Source: Deltaproteobacteria bacterium RIFCSPLOWO2_02_56_12
Lineage (GTDB): Bacteria; Desulfobacterota; Binatia; UBA9968
NCBI GenBank assembly: GCA_001799045.1
Contig: MGRY01000082.1
Span: 1 to 18,908 of the forward strand
DNA: 18,908 nucleotides
Reading direction: 5' to 3'
Part shown: one piece after another, positions 1 to 5,476 of the stretch
How the letters are laid out: every line of letters starts with the position of its first letter
Numbering within the stretch: position 1 is the stretch's first letter
The notes under the pieces: model-generated
Databases searched by the model: none
The model's input: the letters and a program-made list of their open reading frames with translations, nothing else
Told to the model about the DNA's origin: nothing
Translations under genes and position numbers: made by a program

Positions 1-148
1 TGGAGAAGGACCATGATTTTCTGCTCAAGGGGGACGTCTTTACCAAGGATGTGATCGAGACCTGGCTGGAGTACAAACGCAAGAAAGAGGTCGATGCTAT
101 GAGGATGAGACCGCACCCCTATGGTTCGCCCTTTATTTCGATATCTAG
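1..148 (+). CDS. glnA: Glutamine synthetase, C-terminal end (partial, apparent frameshift)
   Basis: Translated from base 3, the reading frame gives EKDHDFLLKGDVFTKDVIE, then TWLEYKR and MRMRPHPY. This is the C-terminus of type I glutamine synthetase (GlnA), which makes glutamine from glutamate, ammonia and ATP. The family normally ends RPHPYEF-LY-DI. Here the frame breaks right after RPHPY (bases 120-122). Bases 125-148 in the neighbouring frame read FALYFDI followed by TAG, so exactly one base is missing from the expected Glu codon (GG at 123-124 instead of GAG). Read as printed, the frame runs on to a TAG at 192-194 with an unrelated tail. Either a sequencing/assembly indel or a very late natural frameshift explains this. 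It lies directly upstream of the amidotransferase and ANTAR genes, which fits a nitrogen-assimilation locus. Identity is confident; the start lies outside the window. Confidence 0.85.
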
Positions 149-201
149 GCCCTGCCAAAAAAAAGATGGCGTGCGGCTTGAGGAGAGCCGGTAGCCTGAA
201 T

Positions 202-957
202 ATGTCTCGCATCCAAGACTTTCTGATCTTCCAACACGCTCCCGAGGAAGGGGTGGGAAGCTTTGCTCAGGTGTTCGAGCGGGAACGCGTGAGTTACCAT
301 TGCGTCCGGCTCTTTGAAGGGGAGTTGCCCGATGAAAATTGGGACGAGATTGCGGCCGTTGTAATCCTCGGCGGGCCGATGAGCGTCGCCGAGGAAGAGA
401 AGTATCCATTTCTCAAGTGGGAAAAGACGATTATCCGAACCGCCCTAAAACAGGAGGTGGCTCTTCTAGGAATCTGCCTGGGAGCCCAGCTTATCGCTGC
501 AGCTGGCGGCGCTCAAGTTTATCACGGAAACTTTAAGGAGATCGGCTGGTATCCGATCTCGATGACCCTGGAAGGAGAGATGGACTCGCTGCTCGGCCAT
601 CTGCCGGATAAGGCCATTGTCTTCCAGTGGCATGGCGACAGCTTTGATCTTCCCAAGGGGGCGCAGCGGCTTGCCTCCTCGATTTACTACGACAATCAGG
701 CCTTTCGCATGGGCAGAAATGTCTATGGCCTTCAGTTCCATCTAGAGGTGACGCCGGCGATGATTGATCTGTGGATCAATCAGCATTCGAAGGAGCTGGC
801 CCGGCTTCCCTACATCGCACCGGATAAGATGCGGGCGGATACAGCTACCTATTCGCCGACGCTGAAATACTATGGGGAGAGATTTTTTTCGGAGTTTATC
901 CGCCGGGTCTCGGCATCCAAGAGTCGGAGAGAAGAGGAACAGGAAGCAAAAGTATGA
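202..957 (+). CDS. Class I glutamine amidotransferase (GMP synthase-like)
   Basis: A 251-residue stand-alone class I (triad) glutamine amidotransferase of the GMP-synthase-like group, expected in the cytoplasm. The nucleophile elbow is LLGICLGAQLIA with Cys92, and the His/Glu pair is in GLQFHLEVTP (His180, Glu182), so the triad looks intact. The family releases ammonia from glutamine or cleaves gamma-glutamyl bonds; the real acceptor here is unknown. The ATG at 202 is chosen because MSRIQDFLIFQHAPEEG is the usual family N-terminus. The frame is open upstream to 121, but those residues overlap glnA and are not family-like. A purine-rich GAGGAGA lies about 15 bases upstream, further than ideal. 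Its stop overlaps the next gene's start (ATGA), so it is probably translated together with the ANTAR regulator, and both may be co-transcribed with glnA. Confidence 0.85.
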   Translation: MSRIQDFLIFQHAPEEGVGSFAQVFERERVSYHCVRLFEGELPDENWDEIAAVVILGGPMSVAEEEKYPFLKWEKTIIRTALKQEVALLGICLGAQLIAAAGGAQVYHGNFKEIGWYPISMTLEGEMDSLLGHLPDKAIVFQWHGDSFDLPKGAQRLASSIYYDNQAFRMGRNVYGLQFHLEVTPAMIDLWINQHSKELARLPYIAPDKMRADTATYSPTLKYYGERFFSEFIRRVSASKSRREEEQEAKV

Positions 958-1550
958 AAAGGAGGGTGTTGGTTTTAGATGACCATCTCCCCTCCAAAGC
1001 TTTTCTGATTAGGGCTTTGACCGAGAGAGGGTTTGAAGTGGTGGGCGAGGGCAAGAGTGGTCACGACGCACTAAGGCTGGCGCAGGCTGTCACTCCTGAT
1101 GTGATTCTGATGGCTGTGGGCCTTCCCGATATGGATGGGATTAGCGCCGCCGGCAAAATCATGGAAGAGCGCGCCACTCCCATAGTCCTGCTTACGAGTC
1201 ATTACGAGCCAGGCACCATAGAACGGGCTAAAGCGGCGGGCGTGATGGCTTATCTTGTAAAGCCTTTAAGGGAGGAGGAGCTTCTCCCCGCCGTGGAACT
1301 CGCTATTTCCCGCTTTGAAGAGTTCATGTCTCTGAGGAAAGAGAACGAAAATCTTAAGCGGACCTTAGAGGCGCGCAAGACGATAGAACGGGCGAAGGGC
1401 ATTCTTATGAAGCAACAGGACCTTTCAGAAGCCGAGGCCTTTTCCCTTATTCAGAAAAAGAGCATGGATATGCGCAAACCGATGGCGGAGATTGCCCATG
1501 CGATTATTCTTGCAGAAGAGATGATCGAAAAGAAGAGAGGGCCTGGTTGA
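954..1550 (+). CDS. ANTAR-domain antitermination regulator with degenerate receiver (NasT/AmiR-like)
   Basis: A 198-residue protein with an N-terminal response-regulator receiver domain (about 1-120), a short coiled linker (FMSLRKENENLKRTLEARK) and a C-terminal ANTAR domain (about 135-192, containing TIERAKGILMKQQDLSEAEA and MAEIAHAIILAEEM). ANTAR proteins bind dual-hexaloop hairpins in nascent RNA and prevent terminator formation. The receiver keeps the acidic pair Asp9/Asp10, the Thr of LLTSHYE and the Lys of YLVKP. The phospho-acceptor position in LMAVGLPDMDG is Ala54 (codon GCT at 1113-1115) instead of Asp. Classical phosphorylation is therefore unlikely; control by a partner protein, as in NasS-NasT or AmiC-AmiR, is inferred. 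No NasS-like gene is visible. It overlaps the amidotransferase by four bases and sits just upstream of three candidate ANTAR target leaders, which makes local nitrate-gene control very likely. Confidence 0.9.
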   Translation: MKRRVLVLDDHLPSKAFLIRALTERGFEVVGEGKSGHDALRLAQAVTPDVILMAVGLPDMDGISAAGKIMEERATPIVLLTSHYEPGTIERAKAAGVMAYLVKPLREEELLPAVELAISRFEEFMSLRKENENLKRTLEARKTIERAKGILMKQQDLSEAEAFSLIQKKSMDMRKPMAEIAHAIILAEEMIEKKRGPG

Positions 1551-1556
1551 AAGGAG

Positions 1557-1582
1557 CAGGCAACGCAGATGGTGCCTGTTGC
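1557..1582. promoter_or_regulatory. Inverted repeat upstream of the first sigma-54 promoter (candidate activator site)
   Basis: CAGGCA (1557-1562) and TGCCTG (1573-1578) form a perfect 6-bp inverted repeat, overlapped by GCAAC/GTTGC (1560-1564 and 1578-1582). It lies about 115-140 bases before the predicted start of transcription, a normal distance for a sigma-54 enhancer. It contains TGGTGC, the right half of the enteric NtrC consensus, but the left half does not match, so the activator is not identified. It could also be a hairpin after the ANTAR gene stop. The rest of 1583-1671 is non-coding, AT-rich near 1640-1665, and shows no gene. Confidence 0.3.
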
Positions 1583-1671
1583 TTAGGCGGGGCGTGATTA
1601 GAAAAGCGGCGTTCGCTTGTCGCTGGATAAATATACCTGTTGTAATCATTGAGATTTTAATGTAGTTGTCT

Positions 1672-1687
1672 TGGCACATAGGTTGCT
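1672..1687 (+). promoter_or_regulatory. Sigma-54 (-24/-12) promoter for the porin transcript
   Basis: TGGCACATAGGTTGCT matches the sigma-54 consensus TGGCAC-N5-TTGCW at every defined position. GG is at 1673-1674 and GC at 1685-1686, with the required 10-base gap. Transcription should begin near 1697, exactly where the first leader hairpin starts. Sigma-54 dependence implies an ATP-driven activator such as NtrC. Confidence 0.85.
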
Positions 1688-1695
1688 CATATATC

Positions 1696-1778
1696 CGGTC
1701 GGAGGCGAGGGGGCTGACGCGACCGTTAAAGCTAGGCAAAGGCGCCTAATTCGGAGTTCGGATTGGACGCCTTTTTTT
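1696..1778 (+). promoter_or_regulatory. ANTAR-type antitermination leader 1 (upstream of porin)
   Basis: The predicted transcript opens with a hairpin closed by CGGTCG (1696-1701) and CGACCG (1720-1725). Its apical part is irregular, the best inner loop being GAGGGG closed by GC/GC. A second hairpin, TAGGC (1733-1737) with GCCTA (1744-1748), has the hexaloop AAAGGC. A at loop position 1 and G at position 4 are the known ANTAR-target signature. The second hairpin shares bases 1738-1748 with the terminator's 5' arm, so the two folds are mutually exclusive. Bases 1779-1973 lead to the porin and hold no recognisable gene. Confidence 0.7.
1738..1778 (+). terminator. Intrinsic terminator of leader 1
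   Basis: AAAGGCG (1738-1744) pairs with CGCCTTT (1769-1775). After one mismatch the stem continues for about eight more pairs to a GAGTT loop. A run of seven T follows the stem's CGCC. It lies between the sigma-54 promoter and the porin start, so it must be read through for expression, as expected of an attenuator. Confidence 0.8.
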
Positions 1779-1973
1779 GCGAATGGGCTGTCGAAAGATC
1801 GAGGTTTAATTGAGCCGGCTTGGCCTGAAAAATGACCGGGTTCAGCGTTTAGAGTAACCGCGTGAGGGCCCGTTTATTTCGTAGATTCCTTATGGTTGGC
1901 GAGGTTGCTCACACAGTTGAAGGATCGGCCGATTGAACTACTCAGGAAGAAAAAGTTGATGGAGGGTTGTCAG

Positions 1974-3206
1974 ATGAAAAAAGGCGTAATGTGGATAACT
2001 TTGGTTCTGGCTGTTTTTCTTTCCGCATCAAAGCCCGCCTATGCGGAGGAGGCGCCCAAGGGACTTGGCCCCGGCTGGTTCAGCTTGGACGGCAGCGTCG
2101 GCCTGCTGGACAAAAAGATCGACGAGGGCAGATCGGCGCTGGAAAAGGCCCTGTTCGGAATAAGCATCAGCGGTTTTCTCGACACCAGCTATACTTGGAG
2201 CTCTAATCATCCGGCTGCTGCTTTTGACCGTGATATAAGCGGGAGATACTTCGACCAGGATCACAACGATATTGTGTTTAATCATTTCAACCTGACCTTG
2301 GAAAAGCCGGAGAAGGACTGGGGGGTCGGCCTTAAGCTCGTGGCGGATTTTGGGCGCACGGCTGAGCTTTTGCGCGAGGCTACCTTCTGGGGCGTGAATA
2401 AAGCTAAGGGAGCCGGCAACGGCGGGGAACCGTCGGCGGAGCTGAGAGAAGCTTTCCTCACTTTTACCATTCCTATTGGAGCGGGTCTTCAGGTTAAGGG
2501 AGGGAAGTTCGTTACCTTAATGGGGACCGAGGTGATTCCTGCGCCGGGCTCGCCCAACCCGAACATTTCCCGCTCTTACATGTTCAATCTTGCGATTCCA
2601 TTTACCCATACCGGCGTTCTCTTGAGCTATCCTGTCGCCAGCATGCTTACCATTATGGGTGGTCCGGTGACCGGCTGGGATGATCCTTCTGACAATAATC
2701 GCTCGCCATCATTCCACGGAGGCTTTACTTTTACTCCGGCCGAGGCTTTTTCCCTGACGACGAGCATAATGGACGGGCCGGAACAGAGGCACCGCAGCGG
2801 GCGCAGCCGCTTTACCATCAGCAATGTTGCAACGATCAAGGCCACCTCTGCTCTTACTTTGTTTTTAGAGTACACTTACGGCGATGAAGAGAAAGTGACC
2901 GCGAGCCTCCGTAACGCGACCTGGCAAGGTGTAGCGGGAATTGCCTCCTATGACTGGACGGATCGTTTTACCACCGCATTGCGGGCTGAGGTCTTCTCGG
3001 ACAGTGACGGTGTGCGGACGGGCTTCGCCCACGACGTAACTCTCAGTGAGCTTACCCTCACCGGTGCGTACAAATTTACTGCTAAACTTTTGGGACGGGC
3101 CGAGCTCCGTCAGGATTGGGCCAACAAGAGTTTCTTTAGCAAGGGGGATGGCAACTCCGATCGGAATCAGACAACTTTGGCTTTGCAGGCCATCTACGCC
3201 TTCTGA
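1974..3206 (+). CDS. Outer-membrane beta-barrel porin (BBP2/OmpL-like)
   Basis: A 410-residue protein with a clear signal peptide (MKKGVMWITLVLAVFLSAS, cleavage likely after PAYA at residue 24). The rest is rich in alternating-hydrophobicity strands and glycine/aromatic pairs, and it ends in ALQAIYAF with a terminal Phe, the outer-membrane barrel insertion signal. The strand pattern resembles the OmpL-like beta-barrel porin-2 group. Its place between the ANTAR gene and the nitrate genes, under a sigma-54 promoter with an ANTAR leader, suggests it lets nitrate or nitrite across the outer membrane; that role is inferred from context. The ATG at 1974 is chosen because GGAGGG (1961-1966) precedes it at good spacing and the signal peptide starts there. 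The frame is open further upstream, but those residues are not signal-like. Confidence 0.8.
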   Translation: MKKGVMWITLVLAVFLSASKPAYAEEAPKGLGPGWFSLDGSVGLLDKKIDEGRSALEKALFGISISGFLDTSYTWSSNHPAAAFDRDISGRYFDQDHNDIVFNHFNLTLEKPEKDWGVGLKLVADFGRTAELLREATFWGVNKAKGAGNGGEPSAELREAFLTFTIPIGAGLQVKGGKFVTLMGTEVIPAPGSPNPNISRSYMFNLAIPFTHTGVLLSYPVASMLTIMGGPVTGWDDPSDNNRSPSFHGGFTFTPAEAFSLTTSIMDGPEQRHRSGRSRFTISNVATIKATSALTLFLEYTYGDEEKVTASLRNATWQGVAGIASYDWTDRFTTALRAEVFSDSDGVRTGFAHDVTLSELTLTGAYKFTAKLLGRAELRQDWANKSFFSKGDGNSDRNQTTLALQAIYAF

Positions 3207-3243
3207 TCGATCTGATCGGCGCTGCGATCGACTATTAATTTCG

Positions 3244-3314
3244 TCGAAGGCGGAGAGGCCTTCGAGATGGAGCAAAGACGCCCGCGGAGATCTGTGGAGC
3301 GTCTTTGTTTTTTT
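3244..3314 (+). promoter_or_regulatory. ANTAR-type attenuator 2, after the porin
   Basis: TCGAAGGC (3244-3251) and GCCTTCGA (3258-3265) form a perfect 8-bp hairpin with hexaloop GGAGAG (G at position 4, but G instead of A at position 1). A second, weaker hairpin at 3269-3283 presents hexaloop AAAGAC (A1, G4) closed by GC/GC with a bulged A, and overlaps the 5' arm of the following terminator. The element aligns closely with leader 3, sharing the CGAAGGC stem, GTGGAGCG and GTTTTTTT. No sigma-54 promoter lies just before it, so it would act on transcripts coming through the porin gene. Confidence 0.6.
3273..3314 (+). terminator. Intrinsic terminator of attenuator 2
   Basis: CAAAGACGC (3273-3281) pairs perfectly with GCGTCTTTG (3299-3307), with a further CCGC/GTGG inner stem and a seven-T tail (3308-3314). 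It would end the porin transcript unless antiterminated. Bases 3315-3471 downstream are non-coding. They include two interleaved short inverted repeats, TACTCT/AGAGTA (3406-3411, 3429-3434) and CAGCG/CGCTG (3417-3421, 3437-3441), at a plausible enhancer distance from the next sigma-54 promoter. Confidence 0.85.
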
Positions 3315-3471
3315 GGGAAGAGCAACGAAACCCTATCGTTTTGCTTACAAGCCATTTGGCGGATGAAATGATTGGGAAGAAGAGGGCCTAGTAGCAAGAA
3401 ATGCTTACTCTTTAGGCAGCGTGAACAGAGAGTAGGCGCTGAGCGGTTTACACAAGGAAATGAAGCTCAAG

Positions 3472-3486
3472 AAATCGTTACGATTT
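3472..3486. promoter_or_regulatory. Palindromic operator-like site near the second sigma-54 promoter
   Basis: AAATCG (3472-3477) and CGATTT (3481-3486) form a perfect inverted repeat around TTA. It lies about 16 bases upstream of the -24 element, a position where a bound protein could affect promoter access or DNA bending. No known regulator consensus is recognised. Confidence 0.35.
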
Positions 3487-3501
3487 TAGAGGAAAAGATC
3501 A

Positions 3502-3517
3502 TGGCATAGAAGTTGCG
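3502..3517 (+). promoter_or_regulatory. Sigma-54 (-24/-12) promoter for the nitrate/nitrite operon
   Basis: TGGCATAGAAGTTGCG fits TGGCAC-N5-TTGCW with two deviations (T for C in the -24 box and a final G). GG is at 3503-3504 and GC at 3515-3516 with a 10-base gap. The expected start of transcription is near 3527, directly before the hexaloop hairpin at 3529, the same geometry as the first promoter. Confidence 0.8.
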
Positions 3518-3526
3518 TATTAAACA

Positions 3527-3600
3527 AGCGAAGGCAGAGTGGCCTTCGGCAAGTGGCAAAGGCGCTCACTGGGAGACAGTGGAGCGCCTTTTGTTTTTTT
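3527..3600 (+). promoter_or_regulatory. ANTAR dual-hexaloop antitermination leader 3 (upstream of nirA)
   Basis: The clearest of the three leaders. P1 is CGAAGGC (3529-3535) with GCCTTCG (3542-3548), 7 bp and hexaloop AGAGTG. P2 is AGTGGC (3552-3557) with GC-CACT (3564-3570, bulged T3566), hexaloop AAAGGC (3558-3563). Both loops have A1 and G4, the signature of RNA targets of ANTAR proteins. P2 and the terminator both use bases 3558-3567, so binding that holds P2 would block termination. P1 begins almost at the predicted sigma-54 start site. Confidence 0.85.
3558..3600 (+). terminator. Intrinsic terminator of leader 3
   Basis: AAAGGCGCTC (3558-3567) pairs with GAGCGCCTTT (3582-3591, ten pairs), with an inner CACT/AGTG extension possible in an alternative pairing, followed by TTGTTTTTTT. 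It ends only ten bases before the nirA start codon, so nitrite-reductase expression must depend on read-through. Confidence 0.85.
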
Positions 3601-3610
3601 GAGAACGGTC

Positions 3611-5464
3611 ATGAACAAGATCGAGGAGTACAAGAAAGAAAAAGACGGCCTGGACGTCCTTCGGGATATTCCCCGCTATGTCCAGGAAGGATGGGAAGCG
3701 ATCAGCGAGGGCGACCGGGAGAGGCTCAAGTGGACCGGCGTCTTCTTCCGGCGTCAGACTCCAGGCTCCTTCATGATGCGGATCCGCATCCCTAACGGGA
3801 TCAGCAACGCAGCCCAGATTCGGACCATCGGCGAGATAAGTAAAGATTTCGGTAAAAATTTTGTAGATATCACTACACGCCAGCAGATCCAACTGCGCTG
3901 GTTTAAGATCGAGCATGTGCCGCAGATCTGGGAGCGGCTCAAAGCAGTTGGCTTGGTTACGCTCCAGACCGGCATGGACAATATCCGCAACGTGGTCGGC
4001 TGTCCGGTGGCCGGACTCACACCCAATGAGCTCTTTGATGCCTCCTCGGTGGTCCAGGAATTTACACAGATGTTCGTGGGCAACAAGGCCTACACGAATT
4101 TGCCGAGAAAGTTCAACGTAACGATAACCGCTTGCAAAGAAGCTTGCACGCACGCCGAGACGCAAGACATCGCGCTGACCCCGGCGACGAAAGAGATCGA
4201 CGGCTCAGAGGTCAAAGGGTTCAACGTTGCCGTGGGTGGTAAGTTGGGCTCTGGCGGATATCGTATCGCTTCTCCCTTGGATCTTTTCGTCACGTCGGAA
4301 GAAGCGGCGGCGGTTTGCAGCCACATCGTAATGATCTTTCGTGATCACGGGACGCGTGCATTGCGTACGAAAGCGCGTTTGGCTTTTCTCATCGAAAATT
4401 GGGGCGTAGAGCGATTCCGGCGCGAGCTCGAGCGCAGACTCGATCGGCCGCGCCGCACCGCGGGGAAGGATGAACGATCGGCGAAACATACCGATCACGT
4501 CGGCATCTTCCGCCAAAAGCAGGAAGGGCTCAACTATGTCGGCCTTACCGTGCCGGTAGGCCGGATAACGACGGAGCAGATGCTTCAGGTCGCTGACCTA
4601 GCCGAGAATTATGGCAGCGGCCAGATTCGGCTGACCATCGGACAGAATCTCATTATTCCCGGTGTGCCCGATAACAAGATCGGCGATCTCACAGCCGAGC
4701 CGGTGCTTCAAGAGCTGCGATACGATCCGCCGGAGGTGATGCGCGGCCTCGTGAGTTGCACAGGGATGGACTATTGCCACTTCGCCTTGATCGAGACCAA
4801 AGGCTGGGCGCTGAAGACGGCGCGCGCCCTGGAGGCGAAGCTGGGAAAAACGCAGCCTTTGCGCATGCACTGGTCGGGATGTCCTGCGGGGTGTGGCAAT
4901 CATTCGGTCGCGGACATAGGTCTGTTGGGAAAGAACATCAAACTCAACGGCGAAGTCGTGGAAGCGGTGGATGTTTTTGTCGCCGGGGCCGCAGGATGTG
5001 AACCGAACCCGCCCATCAAGATTATGGAAGATGTCCCTTGCGAAGGTTTGCCTAATGTTGTCGCCGGCTTGGTTCAGCATGGGGCCTTCAAGGCCATGCG
5101 ACAGCAACTGCGAAAGATTCCCCAGGCGTCGGCTGTGGGTGTCACTGCCCCGGCTGAGAAGGAGCCGGTCAGGCCGACGATTCGGGCCCAGGAGATTCAG
5201 GAAGGTTCTGCGAAGCTGGTTCGCGTGAACAAAGACGAGGTGGCGGTATTCAAACATCAGGGGCAGCTTTGCGCCCTCCAGAACAACTGCCCCCATGAAG
5301 GAGGGCAGCTATCGGCGGGGTGGATTGAGGGCGACGAAGTGGTCTGTCCTCTGCATGGTTATAAGTTTCACGTCAAGACAGGCGCGTGCTCGACGGACGC
5401 CAAGCTCAAGGCAAAAATTTTCAAGCTGGTCGCTCAAGGCGACGGCTTTTCGATAGCAGATTGA
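3611..5464 (+). CDS. nirA: Assimilatory nitrite reductase (siroheme/4Fe-4S) fused to a Rieske domain
   Basis: A 617-residue enzyme of the nitrite/sulfite reductase family, reducing nitrite to ammonium in the cytoplasm. Two ferredoxin-like half-domains and two siroheme/4Fe-4S half-domains fill about residues 1-500. The cluster cysteines are Cys383 and Cys389 (CTGMDYC) and Cys424 and Cys428 (CPAGC), intact in both halves. After a Pro/Ala-rich linker (about 500-525) comes a NirD-like Rieske domain with Cys560-x-His562 (CPH) and Cys579-xx-His582 (CPLH). Ferredoxin-dependent NirA normally lacks this domain; in NADH-type enzymes it is the separate NirD or a C-terminal fusion. No FAD/NADH domain is present. 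The ATG at 3611 is used because GTG 3539 lies inside the leader hairpin; the ribosome site is weak (GAGA at 3601). It is the first gene of an operon with narK and the nitrate reductase. Confidence 0.9.
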   Translation: MNKIEEYKKEKDGLDVLRDIPRYVQEGWEAISEGDRERLKWTGVFFRRQTPGSFMMRIRIPNGISNAAQIRTIGEISKDFGKNFVDITTRQQIQLRWFKIEHVPQIWERLKAVGLVTLQTGMDNIRNVVGCPVAGLTPNELFDASSVVQEFTQMFVGNKAYTNLPRKFNVTITACKEACTHAETQDIALTPATKEIDGSEVKGFNVAVGGKLGSGGYRIASPLDLFVTSEEAAAVCSHIVMIFRDHGTRALRTKARLAFLIENWGVERFRRELERRLDRPRRTAGKDERSAKHTDHVGIFRQKQEGLNYVGLTVPVGRITTEQMLQVADLAENYGSGQIRLTIGQNLIIPGVPDNKIGDLTAEPVLQELRYDPPEVMRGLVSCTGMDYCHFALIETKGWALKTARALEAKLGKTQPLRMHWSGCPAGCGNHSVADIGLLGKNIKLNGEVVEAVDVFVAGAAGCEPNPPIKIMEDVPCEGLPNVVAGLVQHGAFKAMRQQLRKIPQASAVGVTAPAEKEPVRPTIRAQEIQEGSAKLVRVNKDEVAVFKHQGQLCALQNNCPHEGGQLSAGWIEGDEVVCPLHGYKFHVKTGACSTDAKLKAKIFKLVAQGDGFSIAD

Positions 5465-5476
5465 CGGAGGTACAGG

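Noticed and set aside
121..201. Extended N-terminus of the amidotransferase from ATG 121
   Set aside because: The extra 27 residues overlap the end of glnA and do not resemble the family; ATG 202 gives the expected start.
1551..1671. Classical NtrC binding sites (TGCAC-N7-GTGCA)
   Set aside because: Only half-site resemblance (TGGTGC) is visible; no full palindrome matches here or at 3315-3500.
1890..1912. Possible third sigma-54 site (TTGGCGAGGTTGCTC)
   Set aside because: The GG to GC spacing is 7 or 11 bases, not 10, despite the similar GGTTGCTCA word.
3539..3610. Upstream GTG start for the nitrite reductase
   Set aside because: It lies inside the P1 loop of the leader and would translate through the terminator; the added residues are not family-like, so ATG 3611 is preferred.
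4598..5296. Long minus-strand frame opposite nirA, and similar frames opposite narK, nasA and ubiD (for example 8288-8710, 14146-14775)
   Set aside because: They mirror the codon structure of well-supported plus-strand genes and show no family features of their own.
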